This document shows, in pieces, positions 25,112 through 33,859 of a stretch of DNA of 64,000 nt. Location of the stretch: the NCBI RefSeq assembly GCF_004912145.1, contig NZ_STGT01000004.1, positions 544,451 through 608,450 on the forward strand, read 5' to 3'. Each line of letters starts with the position of its first letter. Position 1 is the stretch's first letter. Made by a program: the position numbers and the translations under genes. Under the pieces are notes generated by a model, which did not search any database, was not told where the DNA came from, and saw only the letters and a program-made list of their open reading frames with translations. Source of the stretch: Peteryoungia rhizophila (lineage in GTDB: Bacteria; Pseudomonadota; Alphaproteobacteria; Rhizobiales; Rhizobiaceae).

Positions 25112-26026
25112 TCATATGACAGACCTGGCCCTGATCCTGGCCGCCTGCCGATAGGCACGGGGTGTCAGCCCGGTCTCGAGGCGGAAATACCGATTGAAGT
25201 TCGACAGATTGTTGAAGCCTGCTTCAAAACAGATATCGGTGATCGACGTGTCGGTTTCGCCAAGCAGCGTTCTGGCCCTCCATACGCGGACCGAGCGGCT
25301 GTAGTCGGAAAAGTTCATGCCCGTGAGACGCCGAAAAGCCCGGGAAAATGCAGAGGGCTCGAAACCCACCCGTTCGGCCACCTCGTGCATCTGGGCGCCT
25401 GGATCCGATTGCAGGATCTGGATGGCCTGGTCGATGCGCCGGTGCCTTCGGTCCGAGACCTGATTGTAGATCGAGATAAAATGTTCACTGGCGAGCAGGC
25501 GCTTTTCGGGGGCTGCCTCGATCGCCTCGAGGATCTCCAGAAACAGCCCGAGCCCGCCGCGAGGTCCGATCGCATGAAGTTCGAGGATCTTCTCACCGAT
25601 CGCAAAGGCATCCGCGCCGAACACCTCGATCCCCCGCTGTGCCAAGGGTTTGAGCCGGTGGAGCACGTCGAACTCGGGGCAGACCGCGCGAACACCGATC
25701 AGGGAATCCGCATCGAATTGCAGGACCATGTCGCGACCGGGAAGCGACGGTGCGCCGGGTGTGATCCAGTTATGCGGCAAATTGGTGCCGGTCAGCATCA
25801 GATGCCCCGGCCGAAAGGGCCCAATATAGTCACCGACATAGGCAAAGCCACTGGCATCCGGGATGAAGTGGATCTCCCATTCGGGATGGTAATTCCAGAT
25901 GCAGATCGGATTGGGATAGTCGTCCCGGCGGATGAGGTAGGACGCGCCTCCGGGCAGGACGATCTGCTCGCGGGTTGCGGTGAAGGTCTCGGAGACCGAC
26001 TGCGGAAAATCTGATGCAATAGGCAT
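25112..26026 (-). CDS. AraC-family transcriptional regulator
   Basis: 304 aa. The N-terminal cupin-like ligand domain has WNYHPEWEIHFIPDASGFAYVGDYIGPFRPGHLMLTG-type sequence, here including HPEWEIHFI and PFRPGHLML. The C-terminal double helix-turn-helix is at about residues 195-295 (AERVGFEPSAFSRAFRRLTG, then TDICFEAGFNNLSNFNRYFR). It is divergent from the polyol ABC operon that starts at 26162, with 135 bp between them, so it most likely controls that operon in response to the imported sugar or polyol. Confidence 0.9.
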   Translation of the reverse strand: MPIASDFPQSVSETFTATREQIVLPGGASYLIRRDDYPNPICIWNYHPEWEIHFIPDASGFAYVGDYIGPFRPGHLMLTGTNLPHNWITPGAPSLPGRDMVLQFDADSLIGVRAVCPEFDVLHRLKPLAQRGIEVFGADAFAIGEKILELHAIGPRGGLGLFLEILEAIEAAPEKRLLASEHFISIYNQVSDRRHRRIDQAIQILQSDPGAQMHEVAERVGFEPSAFSRAFRRLTGMNFSDYSRSVRVWRARTLLGETDTSITDICFEAGFNNLSNFNRYFRLETGLTPRAYRQAARIRARSVI

Positions 26027-26161
26027 TCAGGGACTCATGTTGTGGTGCACAATTGTCAAAATAATACCAGTTCTGCGCTGAAGGCAAACTAGTTCGCGCT
26101 GATCTCTTCAGCAAAAGTGCCCTCGTCGATGGCAAGGGAGTTGCCATCCAGGGAGGAAATC

Positions 26162-27412
26162 ATGACATCAAATGCTCTCCGCGCCGGTTGCGCGGTCATC
26201 GCCATACTTGCCGCTTCGAACGCGCTTGCCGCGGCCCAATGCACGGAAGATGTCCGTGTGCTCGCCCAGCCGCGCGACGGTCTGACGCTTCTCGAAGACT
26301 ATGTCGACGAGTTCGAGGAACTTTCGGGCGCCGGCTTCGAGATCAGCTATCTCAATGAAAACGACCGCCGCGCCAAGTCGCAGGCCGATGCCTCGACCGT
26401 CGGCAGTTTCGACGTCTACTATATCGATGAAGCCAATCTGGCGCTCTTCGCCTCATCCGGCTGGGTCGTGCCTCTCGAGGGCTTCTATCCGCAAGAATAC
26501 GACTATAACGATTTCGACGCCGGCATGCGGGCAGCTGCCACCTATGACGGCAAGCAGTGGTTTGCCCCGGTTCAGGGCGGCGGCGACCTGATGGTCTATC
26601 GCACCGATCTTCTCGAAGAGGCCGGCATCGCTCCGCCGAAGACCTGGGACGAGTATTTTGCCGCCGTCCAGAAACTGCATGATCCGGACAATGGCGTCTA
26701 TGGCACGGCTCTGCGTGGCCAGCGCGGATCAGGCGCCAATGTCTGGCGCTGGATGCCCTTCTTCAAGGCCAATGGCGGCGAGTGGTTCAAGGACGGCAAG
26801 CCGGCCTTCAACTCGGACGCGGCCGTGAAAGCGACCGAGACCTATCTCGAGCTCTTCAAGTATTCGGCACCTGGCACGCAGACCGGTTCCTGGGACGAAT
26901 CCACCGGTGCCTTCCGCTCGGGCAAGGTCGCGATCATCATCGAATCCGCACCGCTCGGCGGCATGTCCGTCGACAAGGCGCAGAGCCAGGTCGCCGACAA
27001 GGTCGCCTTCTCCGTGCCGCCGTCTCCGCTGCCAGGTGGCGGCTACGCCCACGGCTTTGCCATTGCGTCCAAGGCCAATGCAACGGATGAGGAAAAGGCC
27101 TGTGCTGGTCTCTTCGTTGCCTGGGCAACGTCCAAGGAGCAGGAGGCCCGGCGCCTGGCCGCCGGCCAGCCGGGCGAACTGACCCGCACCAGCACCTATC
27201 AGAGCCCGGAATATGCCGCGACCTTCGGTCAGAACCTGGCCGATGCCATGGCTGCCACCGGTGACAAGACGACAGTCACTTTCTGGCAGGATGCGCGTTG
27301 GCAGGAACTGGGCAATCAGTGGGGCATCATGCTGGAAGAGCTGATCACCGGCAGCCGCACCGACATCAAGGCGACACTCGACGAACTCGAAGCCTTCGCC
27401 GCCAAGCTTTAA
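26162..27412 (+). CDS. ABC transporter solute-binding protein, sugar/polyol family 1
   Basis: 416 aa. ATG 26162 follows GGAGGA by about 5 nt. The signal peptide is MTSNALRAGCAVIAILAASN with cleavage near ALAAAQ. The mature protein has the family 1 sugar-binding pattern: DVYYIDEANLALFASSGWVVPL, GDLMVYRTDLLEEAGI, PKTWDEYFAAVQKL, and FRSGKVAIIIES. Neighbouring permeases and a polyol-type dehydrogenase suggest a sugar alcohol ligand, as in the Smo/Mtl importers. Confidence 0.9.
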   Translation: MTSNALRAGCAVIAILAASNALAAAQCTEDVRVLAQPRDGLTLLEDYVDEFEELSGAGFEISYLNENDRRAKSQADASTVGSFDVYYIDEANLALFASSGWVVPLEGFYPQEYDYNDFDAGMRAAATYDGKQWFAPVQGGGDLMVYRTDLLEEAGIAPPKTWDEYFAAVQKLHDPDNGVYGTALRGQRGSGANVWRWMPFFKANGGEWFKDGKPAFNSDAAVKATETYLELFKYSAPGTQTGSWDESTGAFRSGKVAIIIESAPLGGMSVDKAQSQVADKVAFSVPPSPLPGGGYAHGFAIASKANATDEEKACAGLFVAWATSKEQEARRLAAGQPGELTRTSTYQSPEYAATFGQNLADAMAATGDKTTVTFWQDARWQELGNQWGIMLEELITGSRTDIKATLDELEAFAAKL

Positions 27413-27432
27413 GGCTCCCAAGCAGCCAACTC

Positions 27433-27454
27433 GGGCGCGTCGAATGACGCGCCC
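27433..27454 (+). terminator. Intercistronic hairpin with T-run after the SBP gene
   Basis: GGGCGCGTC and GACGCGCCC form a perfect 9-bp stem with loop GAAT, followed by C and five T. It lies between the binding-protein stop (27412) and the first permease (27479). A partial terminator here would make more binding protein than permease, a common arrangement in sugar ABC operons. Confidence 0.8.
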
Positions 27455-27478
27455 CTTTTTCCCATCCGAGGATCTGCC

Positions 27479-28342
27479 ATGCGCCGAGGCCGCTCGCTGC
27501 CTTACGTCTTTCTTGGCCCCACATTGGGCATCCTGGTCGTCCTGGCGCTTGTGCCGACGATCTATGCGATCAACATTTCGCTGCAGAACCGGACGCTGTC
27601 CGCGCCTGATGCGAACTATGTCTGGTTTGCCAATTACCTGGCGCTGTTTTCCGATGCCCGTTTCCTGAACGCGCTCTGGGTCTCGTTCAAATGGGAGATC
27701 ATCAGTGTCACCGCGACCATGGCAACCGGCCTTGCACTCGGTATTGCCATGTTCGAGGCAGCCAGTCCCCGTATGCGCAACCTACTTTGCGTGCTTTTCA
27801 TCATTCCGGTCCTACTACCGCGCGTCTGCGCCGCCTTCGTCTGGAAGTTTGCCTTTCACCCGCTCTACGGTGCCCTGACCTGGCCGGTCCGGGAACTGAC
27901 CGGCATCACGCCGGATATTTTATCGACGCCACTCGGCGCGCTCCTGGCCGTTGCCTTCGTCGATGTCTGGCAGTGGGGCCTGTTCTTTGCGGTGATCATC
28001 CTGAAGCTCCTTGAATCCCTGCCACCACAGCCGCTGGAAGCCGCGCGTATCGACCGGGCAACCCGCTTCGAGATCCACCGCTTCGTCACACTGCCCATGC
28101 TGAAAGCACCCCTGATCAGCCTGTTGCTCGTCAAGGCGATCGAAAGCCTGCGCTCATTCGATCTGGTTTACGTCATGACCCGCGGGGGGCCCGGCATCTC
28201 CACAGAGACGCTCGACATGTATGCCTATTCGCAAGGCTTCATCGAAGCCGGCAAGATCTCCTATGCCTCCTCCATGGCCGTCATCATGATGGTGCTGACC
28301 ATCGTCACCTTCACCATTACCTGGAAGAGGCTCAACCGATGA
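27479..28342 (+). CDS. Sugar/polyol ABC transporter permease (MalF type)
   Basis: 287 aa. Six membrane segments beginning with PYVFLGPTLGILVVLALVPT and then IYAINISLQNRTLS, as in MalF/UgpA-type subunits. The EAA loop reads PLEAARIDRATRFEIHRFVTLP, followed by SFDLVYVMTRGGPG, the hallmark sequence of carbohydrate permeases. It overlaps the next permease by 4 nt. Confidence 0.93.
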   Translation: MRRGRSLPYVFLGPTLGILVVLALVPTIYAINISLQNRTLSAPDANYVWFANYLALFSDARFLNALWVSFKWEIISVTATMATGLALGIAMFEAASPRMRNLLCVLFIIPVLLPRVCAAFVWKFAFHPLYGALTWPVRELTGITPDILSTPLGALLAVAFVDVWQWGLFFAVIILKLLESLPPQPLEAARIDRATRFEIHRFVTLPMLKAPLISLLLVKAIESLRSFDLVYVMTRGGPGISTETLDMYAYSQGFIEAGKISYASSMAVIMMVLTIVTFTITWKRLNR

Positions 28343-29157
28343 AGCTCTCGACCCTGCTGCTCAAGCTCCTGCTGATCGTGGCCGCCGCCCTCGTAGTGCT
28401 GCCACTCCTTTGGACACTGCTCAACGCCTTCAAGACCAATGCCGACCTTCTGGTCTCCACGCCAAAGCTCGTCTTCCAGCCGGTCTGGGATAACATGAGC
28501 TATGTGCTCAACCGCCGCTCGGTGGCCCGCGCCCTCGTCAACTCGCTGATCATCTGCTCGAGTGCCGTCGCCCTCGGCGCCGTGCTTGGTGTTCCCGCAG
28601 CCTATGTGATTGCCCGGTTCAAGAACCGGATCACGGCTGAAGCGCAGTTCTTCGTGCTTTCGCTGCGCTTCCTGCCACCGGTCGCGATCGCCATTCCTAT
28701 GCTGGTCATCTGGCTGGGGCTTGATCTCTACGACACCCGCCTGTCGCTGATCGTGACCTATCTGATCGTGACGGCCTCGATCACGATCTGGCTGTCTGTG
28801 CCGGCCTTCGAGCGGGTCAGCCTGCATGTCGAGGAGGCCGCCCGCGTCGATGGGCTCGGTCCCTACGCGACCTTCTTCCGCATTGCGTTGCCAATCGCCC
28901 GCTTCCAGGTCTTCGGTGCGATCGCTTTTTCCTTCGTGCTCGTCTGGAACGAGTTCCTGCTCGCCATGATGCTCACGACGTCGAAGGCAAAGACCCTGCC
29001 GATCATCGCATCCGAGATGTCACAGCTCGGTATGAACGTGCCCTGGGGCATCCTGAACGCTGCCGTCGTCCTCCTGTCCCTGCCGCCGCTGATCCTGCTC
29101 GGGGTGCTGGCGGGCGGGCTCAACGCCGCATTTTCCAAGAAATCCGATCAAGGTTGA
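28339..29157 (+). CDS. Sugar/polyol ABC transporter permease (MalG type)
   Basis: 272 aa. Six membrane segments; begins [20 protein letters not shown] and [13 protein letters not shown]. It contains [13 protein letters not shown] and the EAA loop [21 protein letters not shown], with [15 protein letters not shown] towards the end, all typical of MalG/UgpE-type subunits. It is part of the 26162-31260 operon. Confidence 0.93.
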   Translation: MKLSTLLLKLLLIVAAALVVLPLLWTLLNAFKTNADLLVSTPKLVFQPVWDNMSYVLNRRSVARALVNSLIICSSAVALGAVLGVPAAYVIARFKNRITAEAQFFVLSLRFLPPVAIAIPMLVIWLGLDLYDTRLSLIVTYLIVTASITIWLSVPAFERVSLHVEEAARVDGLGPYATFFRIALPIARFQVFGAIAFSFVLVWNEFLLAMMLTTSKAKTLPIIASEMSQLGMNVPWGILNAAVVLLSLPPLILLGVLAGGLNAAFSKKSDQG

Positions 29158-29164
29158 TAGATCA

Positions 29165-30211
29165 ATGAAAGCACTTGTCCTCGAACGTGTCGGCGAACTT
29201 TCCCTGCGCGATATCGATCTGACGCAGCAGATGGGGCCGGACGATGTCCGCATCCGCATCCACACCGTCGGCGTCTGCGGCAGCGACGTGCATTATTACA
29301 CCCATGGCCGCATCGGCGACTTCATCGTCAACGCGCCCATGGTACTGGGCCACGAGGCCGCCGGCATCGTCACCGAGACCGGTGCCAATGTCACGCATCT
29401 GAAGCCAGGAGACCGGGTCTGCATGGAACCCGGCATCCCCGATCCCAAATCGCGGGCCTCCAGGCTCGGCCTCTACAATGTCGATCCGGCCGTCACCTTC
29501 TGGGCGACACCGCCCGTGCATGGCGTGCTCTGCCCCGAGACGGTGCATCCCGCCAGTTTCACCTACAAGCTGCCGGACAATGTCTCCTTTGCCGAAGGCG
29601 CCATGGTCGAACCCTTTGCGGTGGGCATGCAGGCGGCAGCCCGCGCAAAGATCACCCCCGGTGATACCGCCGTCGTCACCGGCTGCGGCACTATCGGCAT
29701 CATGGTGGCACTGGCGGCATTGGCCGGCGGTTGCTCGCGCGTCCTGATCTCCGACATTTCCGAGACCAAGCTGAAGCTCGCCGAAACTTATGGCGGCATC
29801 ACTGGCGTCAATCTGAAGGAAGTGGATCTTATCGAGACGGTCAATGAGGCAACCGATGGCTGGGGCGCCGACATCGTCTTTGAATGCTCGGGCGCAGCTG
29901 CAGCCATCAAAGACCTGTTCAAACTCGTCCGTCCTGGTGGCACGGTTGTTCTCGTCGGCCTGCCGCCGGAACCGGTCGCCGTCGATCTGGCAGCGGCCTG
30001 CTTTCGCGAATGCCGGATCGAGACCGTCTTCCGCTACGCCAATGTCTTTGATCGGGCGCTCGCCCTGATTGCCGCCGGCAAGGTGGATCTCAAGCCCCTG
30101 GTCTCGGGCACCTATGGTTTCGAGCAGTCGATCACAGCCTTCGAGCGTGCGGCCGAAGGGCGACCGGAAGACGTGAAGCTGCAGATCGTCATGAACGGGG
30201 AGGGGAGCTGA
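29165..30211 (+). CDS. Zinc-dependent medium-chain polyol dehydrogenase (sorbitol/xylitol type)
   Basis: 348 aa. Catalytic-zinc ligands appear as Cys38 in [13 protein letters not shown] and GHEAAG; Glu155 is in MVEPFAVG. The NAD-binding fold begins at [18 protein letters not shown]. The structural-zinc cysteine cluster is reduced, with only RVCMEPG and VLCPE nearby, as in many bacterial xylitol dehydrogenases. The reaction is likely oxidation of an imported sugar alcohol to a ketose. It sits between the permease and ATPase genes, tying uptake to the first catabolic step. Confidence 0.87.
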   Translation: MKALVLERVGELSLRDIDLTQQMGPDDVRIRIHTVGVCGSDVHYYTHGRIGDFIVNAPMVLGHEAAGIVTETGANVTHLKPGDRVCMEPGIPDPKSRASRLGLYNVDPAVTFWATPPVHGVLCPETVHPASFTYKLPDNVSFAEGAMVEPFAVGMQAAARAKITPGDTAVVTGCGTIGIMVALAALAGGCSRVLISDISETKLKLAETYGGITGVNLKEVDLIETVNEATDGWGADIVFECSGAAAAIKDLFKLVRPGGTVVLVGLPPEPVAVDLAAACFRECRIETVFRYANVFDRALALIAAGKVDLKPLVSGTYGFEQSITAFERAAEGRPEDVKLQIVMNGEGS

Positions 30212-31260
30212 TGGCCACTGTCGAATGCCGGGGCATCCGCAAGGTCTATGGCGCACTCGAGGTCATGCGCGACTTTGACCTCAAGATCGACGACCATGAA
30301 TTCGTGGTCTTTCTAGGCCCGTCGGGCTGCGGGAAATCCACCATGCTGCGCATGATCGCAGGGCTTGAGGAGATCTCGGGCGGGGATCTCCTGATCGGTG
30401 GGGAGCGGATGAACGAGCGTGATCCCGGAGACCGGGGCATTGCCATGGTCTTCCAGAACTATGCGCTTTATCCGCATATGAGCGTGCGCGAGAACATCAC
30501 CTTCGGGCTGGAGCGGGCCGGCATCCAAAAATCGGCGATCGAGCAGCGCCTGGCGCCTGTGGTCGAGGCGCTTGGCCTCGGTGTCTATCTCGCCCGCAAA
30601 CCGACGGAACTGTCGGGTGGCCAGCAGCAGCGCGTGGCAATCGCCCGCGCCATGATCAAGACGCCGGAAGTCTTTCTATTCGACGAGCCGCTTTCCAACC
30701 TGGATGCCAAGCTGCGCGGCAGCCTGCGCGTCGAGATCGCGCGGCTCCACCGCGACCTGAAGACGACGAGCATCTATGTCACGCATGACCAGCTGGAGGC
30801 GATGACCCTCGCCGATCGGATCGTGCTGATGAAGGATGGCAGGATAGAGCAGATGGGCACGCCTGAGGAGATCTATCAGACGCCGGCCACTGTCTTTGCC
30901 GCGGGTTTCATCGGCACGCCGAACATGAACTTCCTCACTCTGGAGGCGTCTGCAGGCGCGCTCACCGACAGCGATATCTCTCTTGAACCGCGTTTTCCCG
31001 TAAGGCCGGGTCCCGTTACCGTCGGTCTACGGCCCGGAGCGCTTCGACTGAGCCAGAACGAAGGGGCGATCAGAGGTCGCGTGGAGCGCAACGAGTTTCA
31101 TGGCGAAACCCGGCTGTTGACGCTGAGCGTCGGCGCGCATGAGCTCACCGTCTCGATCCCGGCCGGCCTCCGGGTCAACGAGGGCGAGGTCCTCGGTTTC
31201 GATGTGGCTCCAGCGGATCTCCACCTGTTCGATCCAACGACCGGCATGCGCCTCGGCTGA
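30211..31260 (+). CDS. Sugar/polyol ABC transporter ATP-binding protein (MalK/SmoK type)
   Basis: 349 aa; ATG 30211 overlaps the dehydrogenase stop. Walker A GPSGCGKST, signature [14 protein letters not shown], Walker [16 protein letters not shown] and the switch YVTHDQLEAMTLADRI are present, with a C-terminal TOBE region (VRPGPVTVGLRPGALRLS). It completes the operon: binding protein, two permeases, dehydrogenase, ATPase. Confidence 0.95.
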   Translation: MATVECRGIRKVYGALEVMRDFDLKIDDHEFVVFLGPSGCGKSTMLRMIAGLEEISGGDLLIGGERMNERDPGDRGIAMVFQNYALYPHMSVRENITFGLERAGIQKSAIEQRLAPVVEALGLGVYLARKPTELSGGQQQRVAIARAMIKTPEVFLFDEPLSNLDAKLRGSLRVEIARLHRDLKTTSIYVTHDQLEAMTLADRIVLMKDGRIEQMGTPEEIYQTPATVFAAGFIGTPNMNFLTLEASAGALTDSDISLEPRFPVRPGPVTVGLRPGALRLSQNEGAIRGRVERNEFHGETRLLTLSVGAHELTVSIPAGLRVNEGEVLGFDVAPADLHLFDPTTGMRLG

Positions 31261-31272
31261 TCTTGCCCGTAT

Positions 31273-31300
31273 GCGTCCAGATCGACCTTGATCTGGACGC
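31273..31300. terminator. Hairpin between convergent operons
   Basis: GCGTCCAGATC (31273-31283) and GATCTGGACGC (31290-31300) are a perfect 11-bp inverted repeat with loop GACCTT. It is 12 nt after the ATPase stop and before the leftward GntR gene end at 31369. No T-run follows, so it may act as a weak or bidirectional terminator. Confidence 0.6.
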
Positions 31301-31368
31301 GCGGGAACAGTCGTTGAGGTCAGAGGAGGGGCTGCGGCTGACGCTTGTCGGGCAAGAAAAACGAGGCT

Positions 31369-32082
31369 TTATCCGCCGCCTTTCGATTTGCCCGTCAAAG
31401 AGGTCTCGGCAGGTGTCCGGCTTTTCAGCTTCTCGATATTGGCGACGAGGTCACTGAAGCGATCTCCCTGCACCGCGACGTGCCCCCGCAAGAGGGCACG
31501 CGCCAGGTCGCCATTGCCGTCGAGGATGGCATCGACGATTCCGCCATGCTCTTCGAGCGAAACCTTCATGCGATTGCGCACGCGCAACTGAAGACGCCGG
31601 TAGGGGCGAAGGCGCCTGTGCAAAGCCACGCATTGCTCCTTCAGGAAACCGCTATGGCTGGCCTCATAGATTGCCTGGTGGAAGATCTCGTTTTCGTAAT
31701 AGTAACTGTCCGTATCGTTGCTCATCGCTGCATCCGTGCAACGTTGATGGGCGGTACGCAGTCTTTCTGCGTCTTCACTTGTATGACGGCGCGCAGAATG
31801 GGCCCCGGCCATCCCCTCGAGCTCCGCCATGACATCGAACATCTCGAAGACGTAACGAGGTCCAGGATCGACCACCACGGCGCCGCGCCGCGGCCGGATC
31901 TCGACCAGGCCGATGGCGCTCAGCTGCATCAGGGCTTCCCGGATCGGGGTTCGCGAGACACCGAAGCGTGCGGCGAGCTGGCTCTCGTCCAGACGGTCGC
32001 CGGGTTCGAACTCTCCCGTCACGATACCATTTTCGATTTCGTCCCGAAGTTTATGAAATGTGCTCTGCTCGCTCACGCTCAA
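31369..32082 (-). CDS. GntR-family (FCD) regulator, probable malonate-operon regulator
   Basis: 237 aa from TTG 32082; GTG 32076 two codons later is equally possible, and a G-rich stretch precedes both. The N-terminal winged helix is LRDEIENGIVTGEFEPGDRL, SQLAARFGVSRTPIREALMQL and IRPRRGAVV. The FCD ligand domain carries metal-binding His residues in NEIFHQAIYEAS and EEHGGIVDAI. It is divergent from the TRAP/mat operon. Known relatives MatR (Rhizobium) and GtrA (Sinorhizobium) regulate malonate genes; the three repeated sites at 32090-32142 support the same role. Confidence 0.88.
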   Translation of the reverse strand: MSVSEQSTFHKLRDEIENGIVTGEFEPGDRLDESQLAARFGVSRTPIREALMQLSAIGLVEIRPRRGAVVVDPGPRYVFEMFDVMAELEGMAGAHSARRHTSEDAERLRTAHQRCTDAAMSNDTDSYYYENEIFHQAIYEASHSGFLKEQCVALHRRLRPYRRLQLRVRNRMKVSLEEHGGIVDAILDGNGDLARALLRGHVAVQGDRFSDLVANIEKLKSRTPAETSLTGKSKGGG

Positions 32083-32089
32083 GCCCCCC

Positions 32090-32142
32090 CCGCGTACAAG
32101 AGATGACTTCTCGTATACAAGATGATTGACTTCGTGTGCAAG
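32090..32142. promoter_or_regulatory. Three tandem MatR-like operator sites at 21-bp spacing
   Basis: The pattern YCGYRTRCAAG occurs three times: 32090-32100, 32111-32121 and 32132-32142, with exactly 21 bp between equivalent bases, two helical turns. The middle site, read on the other strand as TCTTGTATACGAG, closely resembles the MatR site I remember from Rhizobium (TCTTGTATACACGA). It lies in the GntR-TRAP intergenic region, so it could govern both directions. Confidence 0.7.
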
Positions 32143-32197
32143 ATGGTTTCACATTGCTGTCAATCCGGCGGGGAGGCCGGATCAAGGGAGGAAACCT

Positions 32198-33202
32198 ATG
32201 AAGATGCTCACACGCAGCCTGAGCCTTGGCGTTGCCATGGCCGCAGTCATGCTCGGCGCCGTTTCGGCCCAGGCAGAAACCGTTCTCAAGGCCTCGCACC
32301 AGTTTCCCGGTGGCAAGGGCGACATCCGGGACGAGATGGTCCAGCTGATCGCCAGGGAGGTCGAGGCCGCCAATGTCGATCTGAAGATCCAGGTCTTTCC
32401 GGGCTCATCTCTCTACAAACCGAATGACCAGTGGAATGCCCTGACGCGCGGCCTGCTCGACCTTACCTCGTTTCCACTCGACTATGCGTCGGGTCGCCAT
32501 CCCGAGTTTTCAGCAACGCTGATGCCGGGCCTGGTCGGCAATTTCGACCGTGCCGTCCGGCTCAACGATTCCCCCTTCATGGCTGACATCAAGAAGGTCA
32601 TCGAGGATCAGGGGGCCATGGTGATCGCCGATGCCTGGCTGTCCGGAGCATTCGCTTCGAAGAAGGGCTGCATCACCTCGCCCGAGACGATCAACGGCCA
32701 GGTGATCCGCGCCGCCGGCCCGGCTTTCGAAGAAATGCTCGCCGCCGCAGGCGCCTCGATTTCCTCCATGCCATCCTCGGAAATCTATTCCGGCATGCAG
32801 ACCGGCGTTCTCGATGCTGCCAACACCTCGTCGGCGAGTTTCGTGTCCTATCGCCTCTTCGAGCAGGCGAAGTGCCTGACCGCACCTGGCGAAAACGCGC
32901 TCTGGTTCATGTATGAGCCGGTCCTCTTGTCCAAGCAGACCTATGACAAGCTGACGCCGGAGCAGCAGAAGGCCTTGCTGGACGCCGGCGAAAAGGCCGA
33001 AGTCTATTTCAACGAGGAAGTCCGCAAGGGCGATCAGGTGATGATCGACGCCTATAGGAAGGCAGGCGTCGAAGTGGTCGAAATGTCCAAGGCCGATTAC
33101 GACGCCTGGCTCAAGATCGCCAAGCAGTCCGCCTACAAGAACTTCGCCGAAAAGGTCGAGGGCGGCGACAAGCTGATCGAAAAGGCGCTCGCGGTCGAGT
33201 GA
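32198..33202 (+). CDS. TRAP transporter solute-binding protein (DctP family), probable malonate
   Basis: 334 aa. ATG 32198 follows AGGGAGGA by 5 nt. Signal peptide MKMLTRSLSLGVAMAAVMLG, cleaved near VSAQAE. Mature DctP features are LKASHQFPGGKGDIRDEM, RHPEFSATLMPGLV, ASKKGCITSPETINGQVIRA, and the carboxylate-binding-helix region SEIYSGMQTGVLDAANTSS. The malonyl-CoA genes downstream and the known TRAP malonate importer of Sinorhizobium meliloti (MatPQM) make malonate the likely ligand. Confidence 0.88.
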   Translation: MKMLTRSLSLGVAMAAVMLGAVSAQAETVLKASHQFPGGKGDIRDEMVQLIAREVEAANVDLKIQVFPGSSLYKPNDQWNALTRGLLDLTSFPLDYASGRHPEFSATLMPGLVGNFDRAVRLNDSPFMADIKKVIEDQGAMVIADAWLSGAFASKKGCITSPETINGQVIRAAGPAFEEMLAAAGASISSMPSSEIYSGMQTGVLDAANTSSASFVSYRLFEQAKCLTAPGENALWFMYEPVLLSKQTYDKLTPEQQKALLDAGEKAEVYFNEEVRKGDQVMIDAYRKAGVEVVEMSKADYDAWLKIAKQSAYKNFAEKVEGGDKLIEKALAVE

Positions 33203-33220
33203 TCGCGAGACGACCAGTGC

Positions 33221-33244
33221 GGGGCGGCAAGAGACAGCCGCCCC
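33221..33244 (+). terminator. Intercistronic hairpin after the TRAP binding-protein gene
   Basis: GGGGCGGC (33221-33228) and GCCGCCCC (33237-33244) form a perfect 8-bp stem with an 8-nt loop, 19 nt after the binding-protein stop and 30 nt before the small permease gene. It probably boosts binding-protein message relative to the membrane subunits. Confidence 0.65.
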
Positions 33245-33274
33245 TGATCACGACACTGCCGAGGAAACCATCAC

Positions 33275-33859
33275 ATGGTAAAGGGCTATATCTGGTTTAT
33301 CAGCCAGATCTCGCGACTGTTCGCGCTGATTTCGACCGCATTGATCATCGCGGCCATGCTGGTCGTCTGTCAGATGATCCTGATGCGCTACATCTTCGCC
33401 TGGCCGACGATCTGGCAAACCGACTTCGTCGTCTTTTCGGCGACCGTCGCGATCTTCTTCGGAGCACCTTATGTGCTTTTGACGGGAGGTCATGTCGGGG
33501 TCGACGTGGTCGAGGTCATGGTGTCGACGAAGACCCGGTCCCGGCTGCAACTTGTCGGCAGCCTGCTTGGACTTCTCTTCTGTGCGATCATGTTCGCCGC
33601 CGGCTGGATCCAGTTTCATGACGCCTGGGCCGGCAACTGGAAGCATTCGAGTGTCTGGGCCCCGCCACTGTGGATCCCGCTTCTGGCGCTCCCGATCGGT
33701 TTCGGTCTTCTGTGCCTCCAGTATGTGGCCCGGATCCTTTCGCTGATCCTTGGCGAGCCAATCACCGAACCCGCCGTGGATCCCCATGTCGTTGCTGATC
33801 CGGCGATCGCGACGCTTGCAAAAACTCCTGCCACCCCATCCAGAAAGGTCACCCGATGA
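33275..33859 (+). CDS. TRAP transporter small permease (DctQ family)
   Basis: 194 aa with four membrane segments: LFALISTALIIAAMLVVCQM, TDFVVFSATVAIFFGAPYVL, VGSLLGLLFCAIMFAAGWIQ and WIPLLALPIGFGLLCLQYVA. The sequence GAPYVLLTGGHVGVDVV is the usual DctQ signature. The C-terminal about 30 residues are a polar tail. It overlaps the large permease gene by 4 nt and forms the membrane complex with it. Confidence 0.9.
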   Translation: MVKGYIWFISQISRLFALISTALIIAAMLVVCQMILMRYIFAWPTIWQTDFVVFSATVAIFFGAPYVLLTGGHVGVDVVEVMVSTKTRSRLQLVGSLLGLLFCAIMFAAGWIQFHDAWAGNWKHSSVWAPPLWIPLLALPIGFGLLCLQYVARILSLILGEPITEPAVDPHVVADPAIATLAKTPATPSRKVTR

